DNA of 64,000 nt, from contig NZ_CP094494.1 of the NCBI RefSeq assembly GCF_022810765.1, forward strand, positions 992,001 to 1,056,000, read 5' to 3'. The position numbers and the translations under genes are program-made. Each line of letters begins with the position of its first letter. Positions within the stretch are counted from its first letter, which is position 1. Of this stretch, positions 18,180-27,085 are shown piece by piece. Origin of the DNA: Winogradskyella sp. MH6. GTDB lineage: Bacteria; Bacteroidota; Bacteroidia; Flavobacteriales; Flavobacteriaceae. The notes under the pieces are model-generated. The model was not told where the DNA came from. It saw only the letters and a list, made by a program, of their open reading frames with translations, and did not search any database.

Positions 18180-18878
18180 ATGAACATCCTTAGAAAGCTA
18201 TTCAATTTTTTTCATGCAAAAGCTAATACTATGATAGATAATCAGTATGAGCTTGAAGACGCAATTGAAGAACAACTGAATCGCTTAAAAGAAGAACTTT
18301 CTTATACTACCGAGCATCTAAATAAAGTAAAAGCGCTAGCAATTCGTGTAAAAAATGATAATGACGAATATGACACTAAAGCAAAAAAAAGCGAAAATGA
18401 AGCTATTGCTATTTTAAAAAAAGTACAGCTTAATCAAATTGATATTTATGAAGGAGATCGCTTAGCCAGAGAGGCTTTGATAAAAAAAGAAGCATTATTA
18501 GCAAAAGTAAAAGCTACAGCAGCAGAACGTGATAAATTAGACTATAAAGTTGAATTGTTAAAAGGAAATGTAGCTATGATTCAATCAAACATTTCAGACT
18601 GGGAAAAAGAACTTGATGCTTTAAAAGCTGAAATTAAAATAATTGAAGCCGAACAAAACATAAACAAACAAATGACACATCTAAATGCTCAAAGTATTGA
18701 TGATAGATTGAAATTTTTAAAAGAAAAAACACAAGAATTTCAAGACTTAAATGAGCAACCAGATGATTATATAAACTTAGATGATGCTGTAGATTTTACA
18801 ATAGATGATACCATATCTAAAGCTAATGAAGATCTAAAAAAATTAAAAGAAGAATTAGGTATAAAAAACAGTAATTAA
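18180..18878 (+). CDS. pspA: PspA/IM30 (ESCRT-III-like) family membrane-remodelling protein
   Basis: A 232-residue, almost entirely helical protein starting MNILRKLFNFFHAKANTMIDNQYELEDAIEEQ, the typical PspA/IM30 opening with an amphipathic first helix and an acidic second helix. Heptad-rich coiled coil covers about 25-185. PspA proteins polymerise on the inner face of the cytoplasmic membrane and repair or reshape it under envelope stress; they are bacterial relatives of ESCRT-III. The acidic C-terminal tail (NEQPDDYINLDDAVDFTIDD) is unlike E. coli PspA. It is the first gene of a cluster with NfeD/YqiJ-like protein, flotillin and a giant AAA+ ATPase. A near-consensus -7 (TAGATTTA, 18167-18174) lies just before the ATG. 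Confidence 0.88.
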   Translation: MNILRKLFNFFHAKANTMIDNQYELEDAIEEQLNRLKEELSYTTEHLNKVKALAIRVKNDNDEYDTKAKKSENEAIAILKKVQLNQIDIYEGDRLAREALIKKEALLAKVKATAAERDKLDYKVELLKGNVAMIQSNISDWEKELDALKAEIKIIEAEQNINKQMTHLNAQSIDDRLKFLKEKTQEFQDLNEQPDDYINLDDAVDFTIDDTISKANEDLKKLKEELGIKNSN

Positions 18879-18932
18879 TCTGTTATTTTACCAAACGCGC
18901 TCAAAATGAGTTCACTTTAAAAACACAAACCA

Positions 18933-19658
18933 TTGGAACAGTATTTAGACATCGTATTCTCACAAGTTAACATTACGCTCAGCATTTTGTTAATCATCTT
19001 GATTTTATATTGGCTCGTTACCATGTTTAGCGGTATTGATTTCGACTTAGATGTCGATGTAGATATCGATGTTGACATTGATGCTGATGTAGATATGGAA
19101 GTCGAAAGCGGTCTGGAAAGTGGCAACATAGATTTTCAAGATGTTAGCAATGTAGAAGTAGACCGTCAGCATGTCGTAAACAAAAGAACTCGCAATTTAA
19201 AGTGGTGGCAAGTTGTTTTAATCTATTTCAACTTTGTTGGCTTACCATTTATGTTCACCTTTACCTTCTGGATTTTTAATTGGTGGCTCATATCTGTTAT
19301 AACAACAACGCTAACCAACAATTACGATACTAGCTTTGGATACGTTATTGTTTTACTGGCAATACTACCATCATTATTTCTTACAAAAATAGTAACCGTA
19401 CCTTTTAAGTCTTTCTTTAAAAATCTAAATAAAGATGGTGACAAAGCTATCGACTTTATAGGTTTAGAAGCAAAACTTTTATCCACTATTTCAGGAGAAA
19501 AAATGGGAAATGCCGAAGTTATAGTCGATGGAAACGTTATGAATATCTATGTAAAATCTTTAGATACTTCCGAAATTAAATTTCGTGAAAATGCCCTTAT
19601 TATTAAACAATCAGATGATAAAAACTATTATTTAGTTGCAAAACCAAACCTTAATTAA
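18933..19658 (+). CDS. NfeD/YqiJ-like inner-membrane protein with acidic Asp-Val repeat
   Basis: A 241-residue protein with a TTG start; it is forced because a stop lies five codons upstream and no ATG or GTG precedes the first membrane helix. Layout: helix 1 (about 14-33), an acidic repeat GIDFDLDVDVDIDVDID.. (about 34-56), basic KRTRNLKWWQ, two or more helices between about 90 and 160, then a small beta domain (GLEAKLLSTISGEKMGNAEVIVDG...NALIIKQSDD) that fits the OB-fold of NfeD proteins. YqiJ/NfeD proteins pair with flotillins, and the next gene is a flotillin, starting 23 bp downstream. The Asp repeat could bind cations; that is inference. Confidence 0.78.
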   Translation: MEQYLDIVFSQVNITLSILLIILILYWLVTMFSGIDFDLDVDVDIDVDIDADVDMEVESGLESGNIDFQDVSNVEVDRQHVVNKRTRNLKWWQVVLIYFNFVGLPFMFTFTFWIFNWWLISVITTTLTNNYDTSFGYVIVLLAILPSLFLTKIVTVPFKSFFKNLNKDGDKAIDFIGLEAKLLSTISGEKMGNAEVIVDGNVMNIYVKSLDTSEIKFRENALIIKQSDDKNYYLVAKPNLN

Positions 19659-19681
19659 CATTTAAAAACCAAATAAAAACT

Positions 19682-21754
19682 ATGGAAGGAATCTTACCTC
19701 TTATTTTAACCGGACTAGGAATTATTTTATTCCTAATCATTGTGTATTTCGCAATCATTGCGATGTTTTACAAAAAAGTACCTCAAGGCCAAGCACTTGT
19801 CAGAACAGGTTTTGGTGGTACAAAAGTAGCCACAGACAAAGGCTTGTACGTGGTACCTGTTTTTCATCGTGTAGAGATTATGGATGTCTCTGTAAAGAAA
19901 ATCCAAATAGAACGTTTGGGTACAGAAGGTCTTATCTGTAAAGACAATATGCGTGCAGATATTAAAGTTGCCTTTTTCGTTCGTGTAAATAATGAAGTAG
20001 AATTTATAAAGAAAGTAGCACAAACTATTGGTGTAGATCGTGCCTCTCGCATAGAGACTTTAGAGGATCTTTTTGAAGCGAAATTCTCAGAAGCCTTAAA
20101 AACAGTTGGTAAGAAGTTTGAATTCATTCAATTATATGAAGCACGTCGCGAATTTAGAGACGAAATCGTAGACATTATTGGTACAGATCTTAATGGCTAC
20201 ACGCTAGAAGATTGCGCTATCGATTATTTAGAGCAAACAGCGGTTTCATTCTTAAAACCAGATAACATCTTAGATGCAGAAGGTATTAAGAAGATTACTG
20301 ATCTTACTGCTGAGCAAAATATTAAAGCCAATTTAATAAAGCGTGATGAAGAAAAAATTATCCGTAAGCAAGATGTTGAAGCTCAAGAAGCTATCTTAGA
20401 ATTGGATAAGCAATTGGCTGAAAAAGAAGAACAACAAAAACGTGAAATTGCTAACATAAAAGCTCGTGAAGAGGCTGCGACTTTAAAAGTGGCAGAAGAA
20501 GAGCGTTTAAAATCTGAAACTGCACGTATAGCAACCGAAGAAAAAGTAAAAGTTGCCGAAGAAAATATGCAACGTCAAATCATTGTTGCAGAGAAAAATA
20601 AGCAACGTACAGATGCTATAGAAAGCGAACGTGTAGAGAAAGACCGTTTATTAGAAAGAACTGAAAAAGAACGTATCGTTACGTTGGCTCAAATTGAAAA
20701 AGAGAAGGTTGTTGAAGTAGAGAAAAAGAACATTCAAGATGTTATTAGAGATCGTGTTACGCTAGAAAAAGGTGTGGTTGAAGAGCAGGAAAACATGAAA
20801 GATATTGAAGCTTTCAAAACTGCTGACAGAGCAAAACAAGTGGCTATAACAAATGCTGAAGCGGCTGCACAAGAAGACTTAATAAAAACTATAAAATCTG
20901 CTGAAGCACAGAAAGAAGCTGCAAAACAAAAAGCTGAAGAATTAAACATAGAAGCACAAGCGCAAAAAGAAGCGAGTGAAAAAGAAGCTGAAGCTCGTAA
21001 AACACTTGCTGAAGCAAAAGCAAAAGAAGAAGCTACAATTGGTATGTCTGAAGCCCAAGTGATGCATGCAAAAGCTGAAGCTAGTGAAAGACAAGGTGTT
21101 GTTGATGCATTAATTATTCAGAAAAAAGCAGAAGCAGAAGCGAGCGGAATTACTGCTAAAGCGGAAGCTAAACGATTAGAAGGGTTAGCAGAAGCTCAAG
21201 TTATTAAAGAGAAAGCTATGGCAGATGCTTCAGGAATTGAAGAAAAAGCTGAAGCAATGAAGAAGTTAGATGGTGTTGGTAAAGAGCACGAAGAATTCAA
21301 ACTTAAACTTGATAAAGAATTACAGGTTGACCTTGCTAAAATAAATATTCAGAAAGAAATTGCTGATGCACAAGCTAAAGTAATTGGTGAAGCTTTAAGA
21401 GCTGCTAAAATTGATATTGTTGGTGGTGAGACTATGTTCTTTGAGCAAATTATAGGACAGATAACAAAAGCCAAAGGTTATGATCGTTTGGTACAACACT
21501 CAGAAACTGTAAGCGAAGTAAAAGACGCTATACTTAGTAGCGATGATGTAAAAGGAAACCTACTCGATAAAGTAAAGTCCTTTGCAGATAAATATGGTAT
21601 AAGTTCAGAAGATATTAAAAACTTAACTATTGCCAATTTACTGAGCAATCTACAAGATAAATCTGATGATAAAAGTGAACAAACCATGTTAAGTAATCTA
21701 TTCAACCTTGCAAAAGGCATGGGATTATCTAACAAAAAGATGAATGATTTATAA
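19682..21754 (+). CDS. Flotillin (SPFH/band 7), YqiK-like
   Basis: A 690-residue flotillin. One membrane anchor (LPLILTGLGIILFLIIVYFAIIAMFY, residues 5-30) is followed by an SPFH domain (about 31-210; VPQGQALVRTGFGGTKVATDKGLYVVPVFH) and a long Ala/Glu/Lys coiled coil (about 225-560). A flotillin C-terminal region follows (DIVGGETMFFEQIIGQITKAKGYDRL). Flotillins oligomerise at the membrane to form ordered microdomains. It is larger than eukaryotic-type flotillin (about 430-500) because the coiled coil is extended, as in YqiK. Order pspA - NfeD/YqiJ - flotillin indicates one operon, ended by the terminator at 21764-21797. Confidence 0.92.
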   Translation: MEGILPLILTGLGIILFLIIVYFAIIAMFYKKVPQGQALVRTGFGGTKVATDKGLYVVPVFHRVEIMDVSVKKIQIERLGTEGLICKDNMRADIKVAFFVRVNNEVEFIKKVAQTIGVDRASRIETLEDLFEAKFSEALKTVGKKFEFIQLYEARREFRDEIVDIIGTDLNGYTLEDCAIDYLEQTAVSFLKPDNILDAEGIKKITDLTAEQNIKANLIKRDEEKIIRKQDVEAQEAILELDKQLAEKEEQQKREIANIKAREEAATLKVAEEERLKSETARIATEEKVKVAEENMQRQIIVAEKNKQRTDAIESERVEKDRLLERTEKERIVTLAQIEKEKVVEVEKKNIQDVIRDRVTLEKGVVEEQENMKDIEAFKTADRAKQVAITNAEAAAQEDLIKTIKSAEAQKEAAKQKAEELNIEAQAQKEASEKEAEARKTLAEAKAKEEATIGMSEAQVMHAKAEASERQGVVDALIIQKKAEAEASGITAKAEAKRLEGLAEAQVIKEKAMADASGIEEKAEAMKKLDGVGKEHEEFKLKLDKELQVDLAKINIQKEIADAQAKVIGEALRAAKIDIVGGETMFFEQIIGQITKAKGYDRLVQHSETVSEVKDAILSSDDVKGNLLDKVKSFADKYGISSEDIKNLTIANLLSNLQDKSDDKSEQTMLSNLFNLAKGMGLSNKKMNDL

Positions 21755-21763
21755 AAGTTGTAG

Positions 21764-21797
21764 GGCTGTTTAAAAAAGAGAACTTTTTTAAACAGCC
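21764..21797 (+). terminator. Terminator after the flotillin gene
   Basis: A 15-bp perfect stem (21764-21778 with 21783-21797) with loop AGAA and four T after it. It closes the PspA-NfeD-flotillin operon, so the AAA+ gene downstream probably has its own promoter or relies on read-through. Confidence 0.82.
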
Positions 21798-21830
21798 TTT
21801 TCTACAAACCTTTAAGAGACGAGTAGTTAA

Positions 21831-21913
21831 TGATGTCTCCTCGAGCGCAGTCGAGAGGTTTTAATTAAAATTTTAAACATTATTAGGTCTCGACTGCGCT
21901 CGACCAGACATCA
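21831..21913. repeat. 26-bp inverted repeat with TCGAGCGCAGTCGAGA core
   Basis: Left arm 21831-21856 and right arm 21888-21913 are reverse complements with two mismatches (CC against GG), separated by a 31-bp AT-only-like spacer. The core TCGAGCGCAGTCGAGA is GC-rich against its surroundings. I remember this core as a common dispersed intergenic repeat in flavobacteria. It has no coding capacity and could be a MITE- or REP-like element. Confidence 0.8.
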
Positions 21914-21960
21914 AATTTGTGATGATATTTTGAATGCACTATAAAGAACTTTTATAAAAA

Positions 21961-24900
21961 ATGGCAGACAACCAAACTGATGATAATATAGCTTTAGATT
22001 CTGGAACTTACGAAATCATTCAGAGTCGTTTACTAAAGCAAAAAAACGATTTACAAAACCGTTTACATCGACTTAACGAAGAGCGTAAAACCGTTTTTGG
22101 ATCCTTAGAAACGCAACTCATTGCTAACGATCGTATCAATACGGAAAACAACTGTATTGCAAGAGATATCGTTTCTATAGGAAACCAAAGCTTATTTGGG
22201 TATAACGTACATTTTGGACTGCGTACATCTATTTCCTTGAGCGATGTTTTTAGCGTTTATCAGTTTCAGCGACAAGAGGATGCTCTCAGGTTTGAAGAAA
22301 GTCCAACAGGATTGCAAATTATTGATGATCCTGTGTTTAAAAACGACTTCGAAAATCTATATAAATATTATCGAAATACCATTTTTTCAAAGTTTGCCAT
22401 TATCGGGAATTACCTCCACATGGTATTTCAGTTAAGCGAATCGGTTACTGATATTAAAACATTCAAATGGCTTATTAATGGAAACACCTTAGAATATGTA
22501 GATAACCGTAGTGAGCACGAATACAAATACCCTAGACAATACGATTTTATCTGGAATGAAGCTGGTCGTGACCATCAACGCAATGGAAAACATGCACATG
22601 TTTCTATACTAGATAAGGTTTTTGTAGAAACCATTGGTGGAGATTTAACTATTAAAGTCGAAGACAACACAGACGACGGCAAAGGTATTTACAGTGAAGA
22701 TGTTGAGCATAAAGATCAAACACTAGATGATGGTCAGTACCGTTATGCCGATTTGGGAAATCTAATTGTTTTAGAGATAAAACCATTTCAAGAACAACCA
22801 CGATATTTTGTTTACAACCATAAACTTAAAGTTGTTGAAAAAGTTGATTCCATTGCACAATCAGCTGTTTTGTTACCAGACGATCAAGGTATTATTTTCC
22901 CAAGTGGATACTATCTGCAAACTGGTGAGTACAATGTGTTTTCAAACACAACGTTTCAATTAAAATTTCAGCAAAAAATAACTTCCCCAAATGGAGAAGA
23001 TCACCTTTATATTTACTATGATCCTAGCGACGGTGTTTATGTTTTAATGTCTTACAACGTCATTGATCAGGAGGTAAAAACACCTATAATCTGTAATGGA
23101 TTTACAATTCTAGATAATGGTGAGCTGTGTTATTTCCGCACTGAAGAAGAACAAACCAAACATCACATGATGCAAATATGGCAAACACCTTATTTAAAAG
23201 GTGATATTATGCCTTCTGAGCATCAAGATACTTTACTTTATAAAATTGGGAATAAGGATATTGTTAAAGCCATGGCCGAAACTAACGAACTTATTACACT
23301 ACTAAATAAAGAAGATAGTTATGATGGGTTGTATGATGATATTGCACGAGTATCTAAAGACATTTTAGATGCTTATTATTGGATTTCTAAAGAAGAGACC
23401 CAACAGCTTAATATACCTTTGGCGGAAATTAATAAAGCCTCTAATGCTGCCATAGATGAATTTGAAAAGGTAAAGCAATTACGCAAACAAGCTGAGCAAG
23501 AAACCCTTTCTATTTCTAAGAAGTCCGAAGAACTTTTCAGTAAGATTAAAAGCACGTCTTTTAAGTCCATTAATGATTTTGTAGATCTACTAACACAGTT
23601 ACGTTCCATTAGAGGTGAGGCTATTGGATTGTATGAAGTTCGTTATGTAGATCATGATTTCATTAAAGGTATCGAAACCCAAATCTTAGAACAAAACGAC
23701 ACCATTTCTAGGCGTGCAACTACATTTCTTTTAGATGATAAAGCTTTAGAACCGTATCACAACGCCATTAACGAAAAGCAAAAAACACTAGAAGAGTTAA
23801 AAAAGGTTATCGAGATAAAAGTTTTAGAGGAAGAAGTAAATAAAATTGCTGAAGATTTAGAACTGCTTATCGATATTGTATCAAATCTCGATATTGAAGA
23901 CACCTCGCACTCCACTAAAATTATTGAGAATATCTCTCTGATTTTTGCTACAATCAATCAGGTTAAAGCGGCAATAAAAAACAAATTAAAAGCTGTTGGC
24001 AAAAAAGAAGCACAAGCCGATTTTACTGCACAACTCAAACTTATTGACCAAAGTATCATCAACTATATTGATATTGCCAACACACCCGAAAAATGTGATG
24101 AATTTCTCACGAAGGTTTCTATTCAACTTGAAGAATTAGAAGGTAAGTTTTCAGATTTTGAAGAATACATTACTCAAATTATAGAAAAACGAGAAGAGGT
24201 TTATGCGGCTTTTGATAATCGTAAATCTAGCCTTGTAGAAGCTCGAAACAAAAAAACAATTGCCTTACAAAATGCTGCGCAACGCATTATAAATGGTGCA
24301 CAAAAAAAGTCACAATCTTTAGAAGATATTGCTGCTATAAATGGCTATTTTGCTAGTGACCTTATGATAAATAAGGTGCGAGATATTATTGGTCAGTTAA
24401 AAGAGCTCGGCGATGTTGGTAAATCTGAAGCCATAGAAACAGCGCTTAAAGTCGCGCGTGAAGATGCTTTACGAAAACTGAAAGACAAAAACGAACTCTA
24501 CGAAGATGGAGACAACGTTATAAAATTAGGAAAGCACAAGTTTGGCGTTAATAAGCAACAGCTAGATGTTACCATAGTTTTTAAAAATAATGAGCTGTTC
24601 TACCATCTTACAGGTACCGATTTTTATCAGAAACTGAATCATGAGGTACTTAATAACTCAAAAGACATTTGGGATCAAGAATTAATTTCTGAAGATCAAC
24701 AAACCTACAGAGCTGCTTATCTTGCCTATAAGATGTTCTCTACTGGTGATAAAAATTCACTACTTGAACTAAAAGATGCTGAGTTACTAAGCCATGTACA
24801 AGATTACATCAGTGGTGATTATTCAGGTGGTTATGTTAAAGGTGTTCATGATTTTGATGCCACGCAATTTCTAAAAGTTCTATTACAAAAACATCAGGAA

Positions 24901-26829
24901 TTAGATTTATTAATCTATCCGCCAAATGTAAGAGCTGAAGCACAATTTTTCTGGAATAATCTTTCTGAAGAAAGTCTAAAAGCGTACAATCATGACTTAA
25001 AAAGTGCTGGTGAGGTTTTGGCTGTTTTTCCAAACAGCAAGGAATATAACTTTATCATTGATGAGCTAGCGGAAGACATTCAAACTTCAAGAAAAATTGA
25101 AGCTAATAGTGCCAAAACTATTGCAGAATACCTTTTTAACGAACTGAAAGACAATGATACATTTACAGTAAGTAATGAAGCTATAAAACTAAAAGAAGCT
25201 TTTGAAAAGGAATTAAAAACACAAAAAGCTACCGAAAAATTTAAACAACGTCTTAACGATAGTGCTACCCAAAAAGATCGTATAGAATTGGTAAAGCATT
25301 GGGTTTCGGCATTTGCAAAAGCGAATGAAAATACATTAGTTCAATATGTAAATGAATGTGTAGCCTGTATTCTATATAAAAACAATAGCGCTTCTAATAC
25401 TGCTGTTGCAGAAACTGAAATTAAAGATTTAAAAGGCGTTCATCCTAGTATTATTGATGGCACCTTTCAATTTAGCTATCATAAATTCTCTGAAGAACTA
25501 GAACATTTTAACAGTGTAAAAGTTCCTGCATTTGCAGCTTTTAAATCGGCAAAACATGAGGTTATAGAACAACTCAAGGAACAATTGAGATTGGATGAAT
25601 TTAAACCTCGCGTATTAAGTTCTTTCGTTAGAAACAAACTTATAAATCAGGTGTATTTTCCACTTATTGGAGATAATTTAGCAAAGCAATTAGGTACTGT
25701 TGGCGATACCAAACGTATAGACCGAATGGGCTTATTGTTACTGATTTCACCACCTGGATATGGTAAAACGACATTAATGGAATATGTAGCCAACAGACTT
25801 GGCTTAATATTCATGAAAATTAATGGTCCTGCCATAGGTCACGAAGTGACCTCTGTAGATCCTGAAGCTGCAAATAATTCTGCTGCCAGAGAAGAGCTTA
25901 AAAAATTAAACTTAGCTTTTGAAATGGGTGACAATGTCATGCTGTATCTAGACGATATTCAGCATTGTAATCCTGAGTTTTTGCAAAAGTTTATCAGTCT
26001 ATCTGATGGTACGCGTAAGATTGAAGGTGTTTACCAAGGCAAACCTAAAACCTATGATTTAAGAAGTAAGAAGTTTTGTGTTATCATGGCTGGTAATCCA
26101 TATACCGAAAGCGGTGAAAAATTCCAGATACCAGACATGCTTGCTAACCGTGCAGACATCTACAACTTAGGTGATATTATTGGAGATACAGCACACTTGT
26201 TTGAGTTAAGCCTTATTGAAAATGCCTTGACAAGTAATCCTGTTTTACAACAATTAAGCACCAAATATTTTGATGATATTTATACTTTAATTGACCGTGC
26301 ACAGCATAACACAGCAGACGCAGAACTTAAAGGCAATCATAGTAACCAAGAAGTTGCAGATTATGTTTCTGTGATTGAAAAAGTCATCAAAATAAGAAAC
26401 ACTGTTCTTAAGGTAAACGAGACCTATATTGCCAGTGCAGGTATGGAAGACAGTTATCGTACTGAGCCTAGCTTTAAGTTACAAGGATCGTACAGAGACA
26501 TGAACAAGTTGGTTGCCAAAGTGGTGCCGATAATGGATGATAAAGAATTGCAAACCTTAGTATTGTCGCACTACGAAAACGAATCGCAAACCTTAACTAG
26601 CGCTGCAGAAGCTAATCTTTTAAAGTATAAAGAACTAAGCAATTCACTAACCGAAGAAGAGTTACAGCGTTGGGAAGATATCAAAGTTATTTTCGCAAAA
26701 AACAATAAGTTAAATAGTCTAGGTGGTCAAAACCAAATGTCCCAAATTATAGCACAGATGGTAGACTTTACAGATAATATTGAAGGTATAAAAGAAATAC
26801 TGAGACAAGGATTTTTAGATAAAAAATAG
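21961..26829 (+). CDS. Giant AAA+ ATPase, DUF3686 / 'DNA repair ATPase' type
   Basis: A 1622-residue protein. The N-terminus (GTYEIIQSRLLKQKNDLQNRL ... TENNCIARDIVSIGNQSLFGYNV) fits the DUF3686 domain, which I recall as named 'ATPase involved in DNA repair' without firm evidence. Residues about 450-870 are mostly coiled coil. The AAA+ module is near the C-terminus: Walker A PPGYGKTT (Gly1266-Lys1269-Thr1270), Walker B VMLYLDDIQ (Asp1331-Asp1332, Asp in place of the usual Glu), sensor-1 Asn1379 in MAGNPYTESG, and a likely arginine finger in MLANRADIYNL. It follows PspA, NfeD/YqiJ and flotillin, so a role in remodelling those polymers, Vps4-like, is more attractive than DNA repair; that is inference. 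Confidence 0.85.
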   Translation: MADNQTDDNIALDSGTYEIIQSRLLKQKNDLQNRLHRLNEERKTVFGSLETQLIANDRINTENNCIARDIVSIGNQSLFGYNVHFGLRTSISLSDVFSVYQFQRQEDALRFEESPTGLQIIDDPVFKNDFENLYKYYRNTIFSKFAIIGNYLHMVFQLSESVTDIKTFKWLINGNTLEYVDNRSEHEYKYPRQYDFIWNEAGRDHQRNGKHAHVSILDKVFVETIGGDLTIKVEDNTDDGKGIYSEDVEHKDQTLDDGQYRYADLGNLIVLEIKPFQEQPRYFVYNHKLKVVEKVDSIAQSAVLLPDDQGIIFPSGYYLQTGEYNVFSNTTFQLKFQQKITSPNGEDHLYIYYDPSDGVYVLMSYNVIDQEVKTPIICNGFTILDNGELCYFRTEEEQTKHHMMQIWQTPYLKGDIMPSEHQDTLLYKIGNKDIVKAMAETNELITLLNKEDSYDGLYDDIARVSKDILDAYYWISKEETQQLNIPLAEINKASNAAIDEFEKVKQLRKQAEQETLSISKKSEELFSKIKSTSFKSINDFVDLLTQLRSIRGEAIGLYEVRYVDHDFIKGIETQILEQNDTISRRATTFLLDDKALEPYHNAINEKQKTLEELKKVIEIKVLEEEVNKIAEDLELLIDIVSNLDIEDTSHSTKIIENISLIFATINQVKAAIKNKLKAVGKKEAQADFTAQLKLIDQSIINYIDIANTPEKCDEFLTKVSIQLEELEGKFSDFEEYITQIIEKREEVYAAFDNRKSSLVEARNKKTIALQNAAQRIINGAQKKSQSLEDIAAINGYFASDLMINKVRDIIGQLKELGDVGKSEAIETALKVAREDALRKLKDKNELYEDGDNVIKLGKHKFGVNKQQLDVTIVFKNNELFYHLTGTDFYQKLNHEVLNNSKDIWDQELISEDQQTYRAAYLAYKMFSTGDKNSLLELKDAELLSHVQDYISGDYSGGYVKGVHDFDATQFLKVLLQKHQELDLLIYPPNVRAEAQFFWNNLSEESLKAYNHDLKSAGEVLAVFPNSKEYNFIIDELAEDIQTSRKIEANSAKTIAEYLFNELKDNDTFTVSNEAIKLKEAFEKELKTQKATEKFKQRLNDSATQKDRIELVKHWVSAFAKANENTLVQYVNECVACILYKNNSASNTAVAETEIKDLKGVHPSIIDGTFQFSYHKFSEELEHFNSVKVPAFAAFKSAKHEVIEQLKEQLRLDEFKPRVLSSFVRNKLINQVYFPLIGDNLAKQLGTVGDTKRIDRMGLLLLISPPGYGKTTLMEYVANRLGLIFMKINGPAIGHEVTSVDPEAANNSAAREELKKLNLAFEMGDNVMLYLDDIQHCNPEFLQKFISLSDGTRKIEGVYQGKPKTYDLRSKKFCVIMAGNPYTESGEKFQIPDMLANRADIYNLGDIIGDTAHLFELSLIENALTSNPVLQQLSTKYFDDIYTLIDRAQHNTADAELKGNHSNQEVADYVSVIEKVIKIRNTVLKVNETYIASAGMEDSYRTEPSFKLQGSYRDMNKLVAKVVPIMDDKELQTLVLSHYENESQTLTSAAEANLLKYKELSNSLTEEELQRWEDIKVIFAKNNKLNSLGGQNQMSQIIAQMVDFTDNIEGIKEILRQGFLDKK

Positions 26830-26875
26830 AATTTGATAATAAACACTATAAGGTTGTCAGAGAATTATGATAGTC

Positions 26876-26952
26876 TGTCATTCTGAACTCGTTTCAGAAT
26901 CTAAATGAACTCATTTTATTTTTTTAGAATCTGAAATAAATTCAGATTGACA
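26876..26952. repeat. 27-bp imperfect inverted repeat (TGTCA..TTTCAGAATCT type)
   Basis: Left arm 26876-26902 (TGTCATTCTGAAC...) pairs with right arm 26926-26952 at 22 of 27 positions, around a 23-bp AT-rich loop. I remember TGTCATTCTGAACTTGTTTCAG-type hairpins as one of the commonest dispersed repeats in flavobacterial genomes. No reading frame is present. Confidence 0.78.
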
Positions 26953-27057
26953 AAATCTTAACTTTTTTATACAGTTTTATCTTTTCACCATAGGATTTAC
27001 TAATCAGTAATAAGTTATTTTTTATCATACAATTTAAACCAATTGGTAACGTTTTCT

Positions 27058-27065
27058 TAACTTTG
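27058..27065 (+). promoter_or_regulatory. -7 element for the cupin-like gene
   Basis: TAACTTTG matches TAnnTTTG and lies 20 bp before the TTG start at 27086. No clear TTTG -33 is visible at the expected distance. Confidence 0.55.
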
Positions 27066-27085
27066 GAGCTTTAAAGTTTTAGCCG

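Noticed and set aside
18917..19129. Antisense open frame with Ser-Thr repeats opposite the NfeD/YqiJ-like gene
   Set aside because: It is the mirror of the Asp-Val repeat; codons for Asp read backwards give Ser/Ile. The plus-strand protein has a clear family context.
21831..26952. A composite transposon or integrated element carrying the giant ATPase gene
   Set aside because: The two flanking inverted repeats differ in sequence and there is no transposase, target duplication or change in codon use that I can see.
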